A DNA stretch of 64,000 nt from Histomonas meleagridis (GCA_020186115.1 WSYJ01000013.1:248001-312000); one strand, 5' to 3'; positions 28,701-37,644 are shown, counted from the first letter of the stretch. Numbers and translations are program-made. The notes: generated by a model from the letters alone, not told the origin.

Positions 28701-29604
28701 AGCAGCGAAGTTCTTTGAGAAAGCAAATAATCCAATGCGCGCATTAAATTGTTATATATCAGATGGCTCTGATAAAGCTTTAGATGGAGCATTAGATTTA
28801 GCTGAAAGAATTAAAGATCGTGAAATTTATGAACAATTATTTGATTTCCTTAATGCGAATATTAGGGACAAGAACAAAGATTTACGATATTTGTTACGAA
28901 TGTTCATTATAATGCAAAGATATGATGAAGCTTCACAAACAGCTATACAAATATCAGAAGATTTAAGGGCTAATGGCGAATATAGAGCTTCTCGTGATTT
29001 ATTATTTGACGTAATGAAACAATTACAAAAACATAATTATAATGTAAGTGCTGAAATGAAGAAAAGTTTAATGATTGTTCATTCATATCTGTTAATTAAG
29101 CCAATGAAAGAAAAGAATAAAGTAATTACAGCATTGTTATTAAGAAGACTTTCAGAATATGTAAATAAATTCCCAAAACATTCAGTTAACTTATTGGTAA
29201 TGGGAGTGGTCGAATGTTCTCGTGCTGGAATGAAGAAAAGCGCATTCAAAATAGCCACAAAATTGTTACAGCCTGAATATGAAGGTCAATTAAAACAAGA
29301 TATGTTACGAAAAATTCAAACAACTGTAAGAAGAAAAGATACTTCGGAAATTGAAGAAGAAAAAACTAAATGCCCTGTTTGCGGGTTTGATTTACCAATT
29401 TCAGAATTGGTTTGTACAAAATGTAAAACAAGTTTGCCTTTCGATGCTGCAACTGGAATGCATATGACAAGAGAAGATTGGTGCGAATGTCCAAAATGTG
29501 GAATGCCAAGTTCTTTTGCTTTGATGCAACAAGATAAAAAATGTATGTTATGTGGCGAGGAAGTACCAAATCCTCAGCTAATTGTAAATCCTAAAATTAA
29601 TTAA
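25735..29604 (+). CDS. IFT144: Intraflagellar transport protein IFT144 (WDR19)
   Basis: 1289 residues from MQLVFKVDQN. N-terminal WD40/beta-propellers (about 1-620: VCWSRDSKMVACFGSKNQVLIYDRNG, WISFSRSGSYLAAGSDKGKFWIW) are followed by a TPR-like solenoid (about 640-1220) and a C-terminal zinc-ribbon pair (CPVCGFDLPISELVCTKC and CPKCGMPSS...CMLC). This order and the zinc ribbon are typical of WDR19/IFT144, a core subunit of the IFT-A complex that drives retrograde transport and membrane-protein entry in cilia. A trichomonad with external flagella needs it. The frame is open 14 codons further upstream, but only to a TTG; the ATG at 25735 is used. The stop is embedded in TTAATTAAATAAA. Confidence 0.92.
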   Translation: MQLVFKVDQNEIGRNSSPTVCWSRDSKMVACFGSKNQVLIYDRNGSKFSTVPIESPKLMSWDSDNKALAIASKGISDITLFNLMTREIDQVEAPFEPTWISFSRSGSYLAAGSDKGKFWIWERNSGQAQTYQGTHCGRITDGIWNTKKQLALCSDDHSVSINSVRGEVIARHEINDTPAFPHFIRMDQQMHMIFAGTNKPVIYIWEYSNNKVTEIPFDTDLGTIIKCLTLSSGYIFVQFSTGKLSLVGFDGEIATDRQVFTTITNKADAVHSKALICSGSSMKQVNLGDPKNITDDQIRFPSEFTGEVTTVLLSPDGTCGAVGISCGVVLIYLVEVPILTATKCQIAVYSDSLTTLIISDMHRKKTKKITIETQPQKLAICQTKLAVAFNNQCWFYDINNGSLLSNIELSSSVDSIQISDNAYAVLMSGKVMLTYFDQSKKPFIFPDSDIETKVTTFALAEYLLLIATDDGKVRMFNIQTESFVDGYKHPVSVTSITANLSETRFVFIDVQNNVFLFNPIKSTILSVSGTSKTIDCSTTLFDISDRNVFVTIGNKSVAIYHFTDQNVLGPQLKQIGHTNISSMKSALCLSNGNLTYLDSQSNEQTQIMPSHNEIENESEKAVLQLLNLQRNRKALQIALKLNNKELIKKVGQSSLDSLCVEIASEAFSQCGDASMRNVLQPIVKEREYSFLKGYVSMMNNDFGSAQKNFLESSRPQMALDMRASLLQFDYALKLAETLDPSRIPQLSHDSARQNELTGNYSLAIKQYKESIRCKPYARSSRDGIIRCLILAGKVEQGMQQLAKIKDVKLITECANILEKLSAFTHAAQLYVRVGEYNLAAQCYVRANEIKSATDLIPKVTDTKVLRSIGLQLERIGNLESAATAFEKSNDWESLVRVLLKINLDKAANVAREHPIISVCRLVAEHCIQLNNFRYAIEFMIRANRSDDAFRIAELHNKMDEFADLISDSGTQQQYEAIATYFCNRNDMIQAAKFFEKANNPMRALNCYISDGSDKALDGALDLAERIKDREIYEQLFDFLNANIRDKNKDLRYLLRMFIIMQRYDEASQTAIQISEDLRANGEYRASRDLLFDVMKQLQKHNYNVSAEMKKSLMIVHSYLLIKPMKEKNKVITALLLRRLSEYVNKFPKHSVNLLVMGVVECSRAGMKKSAFKIATKLLQPEYEGQLKQDMLRKIQTTVRRKDTSEIEEEKTKCPVCGFDLPISELVCTKCKTSLPFDAATGMHMTREDWCECPKCGMPSSFALMQQDKKCMLCGEEVPNPQLIVNPKIN

Positions 29605-30434
29605 ATAAAATTTGAGATTATTTTAATTAGAACATCAAATTTTTGCCAGTGTAAATAATTGAAAAAGTTTTGATGAATAAATTCGACTTCATGAGATTCA
29701 AAAATGTGTTAACACTTTTTATCATTTTCCTCGTTACAATTTTACCCAACCAACGGAGTGGGCATGGTGCTTATTAAAAATACTGAGTATAATTTCTCAA
29801 ATTTATGTAATGTGATAAAATGAATAAAGAATAGGGTTGGGAATCGATAAAAATCGATGAAATAGTCTGCTTTTATCAATAAATAGCCGTATTATTGTTC
29901 GATTGTCGATTCGATTCGATTTACGGTTTTATCGATAAATTAACGGTGGTGTTCAATAATTTTTGAAGCCTTCCAGAAGATAAAATAAGACGTCCTTCTC
30001 TTTCATTGATGAAAAAGTTAATAAATATATCATTGTTTCGCTGTTGAAATTAATCACTTCTGTTTCAAAGTATCATAAACGTTACAAAACACGAGGGGAT
30101 GTGGTTCCAATAACGGCTTCTTTTTTGATTCAGAAATACCAGACAAAATCGATAAATAACGTCACTTTTCCAAATCGATTTTTTGGATAAAAAAGTGACA
30201 TGTATCGAAAATTAATCGGCGGTCAATATAAAAAGAAGAATACCTTATATAAAAATTATGGATTTGAAACAAATTTTTATTTTAAAACAAAGAAAGCCTG
30301 GAATAAACTTTTAAAACATTGAGATTTTCACATATAATATCGAAAGAATTCTTTCATACAATAGGATGAAACTTTATATAAAGTTTACTGTTAGTAACTT
30401 TTTTATTGAATTTAATGTTAATTAACAAAAGTTA
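29605..30434. other. Intergenic region rich in ATCGAT elements
   Basis: 830 bp with no reading frame. Between about 29838 and 30205 TCGAT/ATCGA occurs about ten times, including AATCGATAAAAATCGAT. An inverted pair GTCACTTTT (about 30162) and AAAAAAGTGAC (about 30191) flanks CCAAATCGATTTTTTGG. AACGG appears near 29942 and 30113. It could be an old degraded mobile element or a regulatory cluster. Confidence 0.4.
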
Positions 30435-30875
30435 ATGATACCGCAATCAATAATCGCTCTGGTTTCACAAATTACAACAATACTTTTGGGTCTTTTCGGC
30501 GCTATAATATCATTTGTACGTATAATTGAAAATTATCGATTATTTGAAATCATGGTTATAGCTATATTAGTTTTATTCTTATGCGTACTCCTTATTATCT
30601 CTGAAATATATGTGTTCTCAATATTCCGTTACTTTGATTTCATATGTAAGATTTGGGGAAAGGCAATCATTTTCTTTTTGATAGGAATTTTATTATTTGG
30701 AAAATATGGTATTTGGTTGGCACAAGCAATCATCTTTTGGATCTTTGCAATTGTTTACCTTATATTGAATTTCGTACTTAGACATTCTCCATTACCATTA
30801 TTACAAAGAAAGAACCCACCAATAGTTTCTGCTAATAATGACGAATACTTTGTAAGAGCCGAGATGATCAACTAA
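30435..30875 (+). CDS. Small four-pass Golgi membrane protein, TVP15/COPI-associated type
   Basis: 146 residues, four hydrophobic helices (about 8-28, 37-58, 74-92, 95-115) followed by a polar tail of about 30 residues. Topology and spacing match the COPI-associated/TVP15 family of Golgi proteins, with FGKYGIWLAQAIIFWIFAIVYLI resembling the family's third and fourth helices. The role would be in Golgi vesicle traffic, known only weakly for the family. ATG at 30435 is preceded by TTAATTAACAAAAGTTA. The stop reads TAAAAAAA, overlapping a UAAA signal. The assignment is by topology and pattern and is moderately sure. Confidence 0.65.
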   Translation: MIPQSIIALVSQITTILLGLFGAIISFVRIIENYRLFEIMVIAILVLFLCVLLIISEIYVFSIFRYFDFICKIWGKAIIFFLIGILLFGKYGIWLAQAIIFWIFAIVYLILNFVLRHSPLPLLQRKNPPIVSANNDEYFVRAEMIN

Positions 30876-31126
30876 AAAAACATGCATTTTTTTGTTTTTT
30901 CTAGTTATGTTTTGTTTGTTCGAAAAAGATTCTTTTGTGATGTTAAAGTCAAAGCGGAAATTTCAGTGCATAACCATTAAGCTTTAATATTAAAACTTAA
31001 AATCTTTCAATAAGAAATGTTAATAATAAAATTCATCAGAAAAATGCTTCTAAACCCAAATGTTCAAGATGTGTTTGCCCTTATTTTCGATTGAATTACA
31101 AAGATTTGTCACTGTTTTCTTCGTCT

Positions 31127-32422
31127 ATGATCAGCTCCAGCGTCGATAAGAAACGTCACTTTTTGAACCAAATGCTACCACTTTTCCAAGCTTTAGCGTT
31201 CTCTTTTCATATAATTGATACATCAAACAATCAGGAAGGTCTTTTGGATGGCTTTACTTATACTGGGCCCAATAATGATAGAAAGTTTAAAAATTCAGTC
31301 ATAATTGTTAATAATTCATCATTTATTAATTGTATTTCTCTTGGAGATGGGTTGTACAACTCCTCTGGCGGAGCAATTTTAATTGAAAATGGACAATTAA
31401 AAACTACCAATTGTAGATTTGAATCAAATTATGCAACAATTGGTGGCGCTATTGCTCTTTTCCTTTCTGACTACGTATCAGAAGATTCTAATTATACAAA
31501 CAACACAGCACTTCTTTTTGGTGGTTCAATTGCTACGTATACAAATAATCCTTTGGATTCAGAGAAATCTGAACCTCAAGAATCGGTCAATAAATTTCTT
31601 CAGATCTCTCGATGTTCCTTTACAGATTCACACTCTGATTATTCAGGCGGTGCTATTTATCTTTCACACATATATAGTGTCATAATGATTTCTATTTTAT
31701 TTAAAAATTGTTCCTCATCAGTAGCCGGTGGCGCTTGCATGCTTAACCATTCTAGCATCCAATTCTTCACATCCCAATTTCATGACAACAGTTGCAATTA
31801 CGACAACAAAACCGCATCAAATGCATTTGGCGGCGGTTCTATAATGTCACTTTTTGATCCATATGTTAATACCACTTCTGCAAATGATTTATACTTCCAA
31901 AACTGTTGTTTTACATTAAATAGTTGTCTGAATGGAAACGGAGATGATATATTAGTTGTTGGTTCCACCAAAATTTCTATTTTTTTCACGGCCTTTGATA
32001 AAAGTCAAGAAAATTCAATCCAAACATCTTCTGAATGTGGTTATTGTAAAGAACACCCAAACAGTTGTAAAGTGCAAGCATATTTACAAGATACAGCTTT
32101 CGAAGTAAGTGAGAGAGCTGAAGATAAATATGAAAATTGTGCTTACATTCCAGTCATTGAGAAAACTCCATCAGATGCATACATACAAATAAGCACATTA
32201 TTCTCGGCATCAGAAGCTGAAGTTAAGGAAAGACTATCTAAAAAGACAAATCCATTTGTAATTGGAGCATTATCAGTCGTAGGTGTATTGGTTGTAGTAA
32301 TTATTGCATTGGAAGTCTATATACATTTGAAGAAATGGATGACTTCAAGAGATGAAGCAAAGATTGAAGGAGGTGGAGAGGAACTTGAAACACCTATGTT
32401 GGCGTCTCCTGAAAACTTGTGA
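31127..32422 (+). CDS. Pmp-like beta-helix surface protein with C-terminal anchor
   Basis: About 431 residues from MISSSVDKKR. The central region carries the paired motifs of polymorphic membrane protein (Pmp) repeats: SSGGAI, IGGAIAL, SGGAIYL, GGGSI, alternating with CRFESN, CSFTDS and CCFTLN (FxxN-like), which stack as a beta-helix. A membrane helix lies near the end (VIGALSVVGVLVVVIIALEVYI), followed by a 33-residue cytoplasmic tail. Trichomonas carries a family of such Pmp-like proteins, thought to act in adhesion. No clear signal peptide is seen at this ATG; the frame opens upstream from a TTG at 31091. The N-terminus may therefore be incomplete or the true start missed. Cys-rich spacing suggests disulfides. 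Confidence 0.78.
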   Translation: MISSSVDKKRHFLNQMLPLFQALAFSFHIIDTSNNQEGLLDGFTYTGPNNDRKFKNSVIIVNNSSFINCISLGDGLYNSSGGAILIENGQLKTTNCRFESNYATIGGAIALFLSDYVSEDSNYTNNTALLFGGSIATYTNNPLDSEKSEPQESVNKFLQISRCSFTDSHSDYSGGAIYLSHIYSVIMISILFKNCSSSVAGGACMLNHSSIQFFTSQFHDNSCNYDNKTASNAFGGGSIMSLFDPYVNTTSANDLYFQNCCFTLNSCLNGNGDDILVVGSTKISIFFTAFDKSQENSIQTSSECGYCKEHPNSCKVQAYLQDTAFEVSERAEDKYENCAYIPVIEKTPSDAYIQISTLFSASEAEVKERLSKKTNPFVIGALSVVGVLVVVIIALEVYIHLKKWMTSRDEAKIEGGGEELETPMLASPENL

Positions 32423-32469
32423 ATATTATTAAATTTTGTGTTTTTTGATGAAAAATATTTTTTTTCTCC

Positions 32470-32482
32470 AAACGGCGGTTTT
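32470..32482. promoter_or_regulatory. Double CGG element upstream of RRM gene
   Basis: AAACGGCGGTTTT, 38-51 bases before the ATG at 32521; overlapping AACGG and CGGTT halves of the recurrent motif. Confidence 0.4.
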
Positions 32483-32520
32483 GATCGTTAATATTTTACG
32501 TTCTCTAACTGTTTCCCTAA

Positions 32521-33432
32521 ATGGACCCAAACCAAGTTGTTGAAGATGTGAAAGATACAATTAGATACACTCTTCAAAGGCAAGATCCTGCAACACAAAT
32601 TCACAATAAACCTGTTTCGTTGGCATTAAAAGAAGTTCAAGGATATTTATTCTCGATTACTTTTGACAAGTATATTGACTTTTCTACCTATGAATTATAC
32701 AGTTTTATTGAGCAGATACTCAAGACAGGCATTGAGGATGTTTCTGTTTTCAGAGATTTTCAGCATGAAAATAAAGTCGGTGTTGTTGTGATCCAACTAG
32801 CAGAAGAGATAACAACTTCAAAACTTCAGTCTCTTCAACATCAACAATTTAATGGCGCAACAATTTATGTTAGATTATTTTCAAATGAAAATTCTTTTTT
32901 AAAGTACTTGATCAAGAGTGCAAACAAGAAGCTTTCCAACATATCCCTTCCATTACAGCAAGCCACACCGCCCGTTTTTGTTCAAAACTTTCATGGCGAA
33001 GAAAAAGATTTATATCAATTTTTCGCAAGGTGTGGTCAAATAACATGTATCAAAGTTACTCACATTGGCGACCTTAGGTTTTACATCATATTCTTTGGGT
33101 CAACAGCCGCAGCAAGAATTGCATATCGTACATTTAATGGATTCCCAACAAAAAATGGAGAATTAATTGTAACTCCATTTTTCAAGAGAGCATGTGAAAG
33201 AGCATTTGTTGTAACCGATTGCACTGACATAGAAGAGTTGAAAGATTTCATTTCAAATATTGGTGTAATTGATCAAATTAAATTGGGAAGAGATGGAAAT
33301 ATTTATGTTCTAATGGAAACTATTGATGCTTCTTCTAACGCATGCATATTGTTAAATTCAAGGAAAATAGGTTTAAATCATGTTTCAACCCATTTCATTG
33401 AATATGAGTCATTCAATAAAATAACTGTTTGA
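32521..33432 (+). CDS. RNA-binding protein with divergent RRM domains
   Basis: 303 residues. At least one RRM is recognisable at about 150-225: RNP2-like PVFVQNFHGEEKDLYQFFARCG, and RNP1-like RFYIIFFGSTAAARIAYRTFNG. A weaker unit precedes it (about 45-120, YLFSITFDKYIDFSTYELYSFIEQ) and one follows (about 228-300, AFVVTDCTDIEELKDFISNIG). The RNP1 aromatics are partly replaced, so RNA affinity may differ. Tandem RRM proteins act in splicing, polyadenylation or mRNA stability; the sequence does not say which. ATG at 32521 is well placed after AAACGGCGGTTTT. Confidence 0.75.
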   Translation: MDPNQVVEDVKDTIRYTLQRQDPATQIHNKPVSLALKEVQGYLFSITFDKYIDFSTYELYSFIEQILKTGIEDVSVFRDFQHENKVGVVVIQLAEEITTSKLQSLQHQQFNGATIYVRLFSNENSFLKYLIKSANKKLSNISLPLQQATPPVFVQNFHGEEKDLYQFFARCGQITCIKVTHIGDLRFYIIFFGSTAAARIAYRTFNGFPTKNGELIVTPFFKRACERAFVVTDCTDIEELKDFISNIGVIDQIKLGRDGNIYVLMETIDASSNACILLNSRKIGLNHVSTHFIEYESFNKITV

Positions 33433-33601
33433 TCATTTTTATGTGAATGATTCTCAATATTGTAAGTTTTCTATACTTGGTTTTTAACTTATGTATCTTC
33501 ACTAAATCTCATCAAGTTTGGGGTGGTGTAAATGAATAAACTCTTCAATTTTGAGGAAATCAATGAATTTTGATCGTTAAAAAATTATGCGAATCTATGT
33601 T

Positions 33602-34336
33602 TTACCATTCAAATGACTCTGGATGCTTATCAAAACCAGAAAGATCACCAAAAGCAACAAATGCAGGGCAAAGAGGCTGGTCGGCCTCAAATTCTGTCAT
33701 AGGATCTGCTGCTAATTTAGGCTTATAATTGGGTGGCATTTTGAAACCTTGGCAAACAATGAAGGACTCCAAAGATGCTGCACGTGAAGCTCTTGGCTTC
33801 ATTGTTGTTACTGTTTCAAAGAATGGTGATAATGAAGAAAACAAATCATGGATATCTCTTCCTGTAAATACTTTTGCCATGAATGTTCCACCTTCTTCAA
33901 GCATAAAACATGCAATATTAAATGCTGCAAATACAAGTTGAGATTGCATATACTCGTCAAGGTCATGAAGTCCTGTAACATCTGGAGCTCCATCACTGAT
34001 AACCAATTGCGCTTTTTCACCTCCCATTGCATTAATTACGGATTCTGCTGTTTCAGGTGATGTTATATCACCACGTATTTGAATAACTCCAGGTATTGGT
34101 GCCATTGGCTGTAAGTCAACAGCTACAACTTTGCTTCCAGGAATTCCTTCAAGTTTTTGTGCGCATACTTGTGACCAAGACCCAGGCGCAGCACATAGAT
34201 CAACAATTCTAACTACATTATCAAAAAGATGGAAATGATCAGCAACTTGAATCAACTTAAAGGCTGATCGTGCTCTCCATCCTTCTTGTTTTGCTGCTCT
34301 GTAAAAAGTATCGCGTTGGGATGTGACCGAGTCCAT
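33602..34336 (-). CDS. FTSJ1: tRNA 2'-O-ribose methyltransferase, Trm7/FTSJ1 type
   Basis: 244 residues from MDSVTSQRDTFYRAAKQEGW. The RrmJ/FtsJ fold is complete: RSAFKL (first catalytic lysine), VDLCAAPGSWSQV (SAM-binding), VVAVDLQPMAPIPGV, SDGAPDVTGLHD (catalytic Asp), AKVFTG (second Lys) and SLESFIVCQG (Glu), giving the K-D-K-E tetrad. The DVTGLHDLDEYMQ and MAPIPGV strings point to the Trm7/FTSJ1 subgroup that methylates the tRNA anticodon loop (positions 32 and 34), rather than the rRNA Spb1 or mitochondrial subgroups. The frame is open upstream to 34474 but only to a TTG, and family members start at the ATG used. Another tRNA-modifying gene, THG1, lies 2.5 kb away. Confidence 0.95.
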   Translation of the reverse strand: MDSVTSQRDTFYRAAKQEGWRARSAFKLIQVADHFHLFDNVVRIVDLCAAPGSWSQVCAQKLEGIPGSKVVAVDLQPMAPIPGVIQIRGDITSPETAESVINAMGGEKAQLVISDGAPDVTGLHDLDEYMQSQLVFAAFNIACFMLEEGGTFMAKVFTGRDIHDLFSSLSPFFETVTTMKPRASRAASLESFIVCQGFKMPPNYKPKLAADPMTEFEADQPLCPAFVAFGDLSGFDKHPESFEW

Positions 34337-34913
34337 CAACGATTTTTGAGAGCCTTTGCTTGTTTTTAGGGGTGCCCCAATAAAGTTTCCATTTTTTTCT
34401 GAATAACCATTTTGTTTTGCTGAAGTTTCTTTATCTTTAACATTACTTGAAAATAAATAAACCAAAATACCCAACTAAAAAAAATCGATTTCCATTTTTT
34501 TAAAAAACAACTAATGTCTTTAAACGTTTTCCATTCAAATCATGAAGGTTTAAATTTGCAATATTAACAACTGTTTTTCCTTTTTCACTATTTTCAAGTT
34601 TAATAGAACACTGTCTTGCATAAGATACCCAATTTAACATTCCGAATAATCAAACAACAAATGATTATATATTAAAAGTAAAACATTTTTATTTTGAAAG
34701 GTTGCGTTGTTTGCGGAGCATTGCAAAGCAAACAAAAGGAAGTACTATAACATTTTCATTGCGAAGAAGGTCTCATTCTTTTATGCGTATAGTGTATCTC
34801 CCTACTACTGTTAATGTCAGCTATTTATTTTAGATTTTTAAATTAGACGATTGCATTTTATTCGATGTCAAACGATCGTTTTTGATGCTATTTATTTGTT
34901 GCAAGCTTAACTT
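34337..34913. other. Intergenic region with hairpin
   Basis: 577 bp. TTGTTTGC (34707-34714) and GCAAACAA (34728-34735) form an 8-bp stem with a 13-nt loop, in a locally GC-richer patch 34700-34810. This could be part of a small structured RNA, but no known class is recognised. Otherwise AT-rich with nothing coding. Confidence 0.35.
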
Positions 34914-36314
34914 CTAAATTTTGTCAAACATTACATTTAAGCTTTTTGTTATATAATAATCAAATTCATTAATTAATGAATCATTTATTCCTTTAATATA
35001 TTTAATTCTTTCCATGCATTTTAATTTTATTGCATATTTTATAAATCCAATATCAAGAGAATCCCCTCTAATTTTAATCTCAGGCGTTTCCTTTCTTACT
35101 TCTGTACTAATTATGTCATCCACAATCTGTTTGATCATTTCTCGTTGTTCATCAACGCCGGATGGCTTTGATACAACTTTTGGTATTTGCTCATTTTCTT
35201 TTTTTTTATAATTTGCTTTGACATAATTTAGGATTTTTCTTATTTCATTTTTATATTTGCTTATTGCGTTATTACAAATTTTATTTTGGAATTCGTTTAG
35301 AACTTTTTTATATTTTGGAGTTTGATAATGATTTTGAAGTGTTTGATTACACGTTTCAACGATCGAATCACATAATTCTTGAATATTAGTACTGGTTAAC
35401 TCGGATAATGTGAGATTTTTGAGTTTTGCTTCAAGTTCTGCAATTTCTTTGTTTATGATTTTATTTACTTTGTTTTTGATTTTTTTCTTGATTTTCTCTA
35501 TATTATTATCACAGACAATTTTAATATCTTCAATGATTTTATTATAAATATTTTCGACTCGCTCATTTTTGTATTGATTAACTTGGTCGAGAATGTCATT
35601 ATAAACTCCATCATTAAAACTCATCATTTGAACAGCTTTTGTGCATTCTTTTTTTAATGTATTATAACTGCATAATCTTAAAACTTCTGATTCATCAATT
35701 TCTTCGGTTTCATCAATATATTTTATAATTTTTGGTTCATAATTTGTTACAAAGGAATTAATATTCTCTTTTAAAGATTGAAGTTGTTTTGCTTTGATTT
35801 TCCCAATAATTTCATTAAATTCTTCACACTTAGCCGAAATTTCATTTTGAATCCTTTCTTTAAATGTCTTGATAGTTTCTTTTTCTAAATCTGGATGTTC
35901 ATGTTCTAATTCTTGAATTAATTCATCACATATTTTGCAAGGATTTATGGTTTGGGCCATAACAAATTCTTCATTTTGAAGTTTTTTTTGAAATTCTTCT
36001 TTAATTTCTTGGAGGATAGAAATTTGACTTTCAATGGCTTTATCAACTATACTAAAGTCTATAATACTTCCGTATTTAACATCTTCGGTATATCTTTTTA
36101 TTCCAGTCAGACGTAATTCATCACTCATTTTTATCTGCATTGTGGCATTTTTTATTCTGCATTGACTATCAGCAGTTTTTCTGAACTTTATGAAATCATG
36201 CTTTATCCTTTGGAGGAATGTTTCTTCAGTAAAAACATGAAAACAAGATTTAAACGAAATTATTATATACTCTTTATAATAAAAATCAGAAATATTTTGA
36301 TTAAAGTCATTCAT
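34914..36314 (-). CDS. Helical coiled-coil protein, unidentified
   Basis: 466 residues from MNDFNQNISDF. Almost wholly helical and charged, with long runs such as IEKIKKKIKNKVNKIINKEIAELEAKLKN and many Asn/Ile/Lys. A CKICDELIQELEHEHPDL segment (about 128-145) has a lone CxxC. The bundle-like pattern recalls the helical domains that follow a GTPase in guanylate-binding/atlastin-like proteins, yet no GTPase motif is present here or in the 100 bases upstream, so it may be a truncated relative or an independent protein. Frame open to a TTG at 36332; the ATG at 36314 is used. Confidence 0.6.
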   Translation of the reverse strand: MNDFNQNISDFYYKEYIIISFKSCFHVFTEETFLQRIKHDFIKFRKTADSQCRIKNATMQIKMSDELRLTGIKRYTEDVKYGSIIDFSIVDKAIESQISILQEIKEEFQKKLQNEEFVMAQTINPCKICDELIQELEHEHPDLEKETIKTFKERIQNEISAKCEEFNEIIGKIKAKQLQSLKENINSFVTNYEPKIIKYIDETEEIDESEVLRLCSYNTLKKECTKAVQMMSFNDGVYNDILDQVNQYKNERVENIYNKIIEDIKIVCDNNIEKIKKKIKNKVNKIINKEIAELEAKLKNLTLSELTSTNIQELCDSIVETCNQTLQNHYQTPKYKKVLNEFQNKICNNAISKYKNEIRKILNYVKANYKKKENEQIPKVVSKPSGVDEQREMIKQIVDDIISTEVRKETPEIKIRGDSLDIGFIKYAIKLKCMERIKYIKGINDSLINEFDYYITKSLNVMFDKI

Positions 36315-36891
36315 TAAAATAATGCATTTCAATGAAGAAATGAATTATTGTAAATTCTGATAAAAATATAAATAAATTGAATTTAATGTAATAACATCAG
36401 CAACTTCAATTTAGATGCATATGTTTTTACATAAAACTATTATGTTATATCAACAAAAATGAAATTAATAATAAATAAAAATCATCAAGGGCGGATGAGT
36501 TCACTTAAAGAGATGTGGCATAAGGTTCACTCTTTACGTTTAATGATTCTGTATTGGATTACAATTCGGAATAATACCTTTGATCGTTGCCAGCTTTTCT
36601 TTCGTTGCGGTAATGGTTTTTGGTATCAAATTATTGATACAAGTTGATAATATGTCACCAAGTGTCATATTCATCATATGAAAGCGATATTAATGTAACA
36701 ATTAAAGAACTTCCATCAAGATATCTTGAAATTGGTTTTACATGTTTTTCTGTTATAAGCCTTCTTTGGAAATAATTTTACAAATTTAATTGTATTATGA
36801 GATGTTATTATATTTGGGTAAAAATAATTGCCTCTAATAGGTAATTACGAAACAATTATAATATTATTTATTTAAATCATTTTGGAATTTG
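36315..36891. other. Intergenic region with remnant of a membrane-protein gene
   Basis: 577 bp between two minus-strand genes, with no intact gene. Plus-strand coding-like patches occupy 36459-36780 (listed separately as a decayed gene). The rest is AT-rich. Confidence 0.4.
36459..36780 (+). pseudogene. Decayed membrane-protein gene fragment
   Basis: Coding-like patches occur in different plus-strand frames: QGRMSSLKEMWHKVHSL (about 36488-36540), then in a shifted frame FGIIPLIVASFSFVAVMVFG (about 36567-36630, a clear membrane helix), then ELPSRYLEIGFTCFSVISLLWK ending in TAA near 36776. A hydrophobic helix followed by a short amphipathic segment is more than expected by chance, but at least two frame changes break it. 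Family unknown. It looks like the tail of a lost or mutated gene. Confidence 0.4.
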
Positions 36892-37578
36892 TTATTCAAC
36901 AATGTATCCATATTTATCCCAAAACTTATCCAGAATCATATCTTCTGTTGATGAAACGATCTCGCCGTTAACTCTTATATATGTTGTTCCTCTCCTATGC
37001 GACTCTGGTAGCATCATAAAATCGATTCCATGTTTGCGTAATATGTCATTTTTTTGTGGAGAAAATGTTCCGGTTAAAACTTCTGTTGCTTCAGGGCCAC
37101 TCAATCCTGTCCTCATTATAACGCAAAGAGTATAGTTATATAACGAGTTAATATGAGAGTCAGCTTGTCTCCATGATAAATAATCGTGGATATTTTGTGA
37201 TGTTGTGTAAAGAACTGCACGTGAATCAAAAGCGGGAGCTTGTTGAAGAGGAGTACTTGGGAAAAATTCACTCCATTTAAAAACAAAATTAGCTGTAAAA
37301 ACTGAAACAACACTTGATATAATTAAATCTCTATTTCTTTCAAAAAGAGTTGAGCTTTTTCGAAGGACAAAGGAAAATTCATCACTTTGACCATATCCAA
37401 AGACAATATCTTGGAATTGGTTCATTACTTCTTTCCCTGCAGCTAACATTACATTACAAAGTCTATCATCAATTGGACGTTTTATTTTATGTTGTAAGCA
37501 AAACTTAGTAAAACCACGTCCATCTACACGAACAACAATATATGTTCCCCTTAAAAGAATTTGGTTTGAAGCTGACAT
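36892..37578 (-). CDS. THG1: tRNA-His guanylyltransferase (Thg1)
   Basis: 228 residues. Signature segments: YIVVRVDGRGFTKF (metal-binding Asp), GYGQSDEFSFVL (second metal site), then YLSWRQADSHINSLYNYTLC, the HINxLYN hallmark, and GTFSPQKNDIL. Thg1 adds the essential G-1 to the 5' end of tRNA-His in the reverse 3'-5' direction. The protein begins 12 residues before the first core strand, so it lacks most of the usual N-terminal MANSKYEYV-type leader that helps bind the nucleotide; the ATG at 37578 is the only in-frame start before stops. Head-to-head with the USP gene (66 bp between ATGs). Confidence 0.95.
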   Translation of the reverse strand: MSASNQILLRGTYIVVRVDGRGFTKFCLQHKIKRPIDDRLCNVMLAAGKEVMNQFQDIVFGYGQSDEFSFVLRKSSTLFERNRDLIISSVVSVFTANFVFKWSEFFPSTPLQQAPAFDSRAVLYTTSQNIHDYLSWRQADSHINSLYNYTLCVIMRTGLSGPEATEVLTGTFSPQKNDILRKHGIDFMMLPESHRRGTTYIRVNGEIVSSTEDMILDKFWDKYGYIVE

Positions 37579-37644
37579 TTTTTAAGTTATAAATTTCCAT
37601 TCAATTTTTGGTGGCATAATACAACAGTTCATTCCTAAATTTCC

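Noticed and set aside
29760..30210. A second hAT-like element (TAGGGTTGGGAATCGAT)
   Set aside because: A GGGTTGGG-type end is present but no matching inverted end or target duplication was found.
34337..34474. Extended N-terminus of the Trm7-like enzyme
   Set aside because: Starts at TTG; family members begin at the ATG used, and the extension has no homology.
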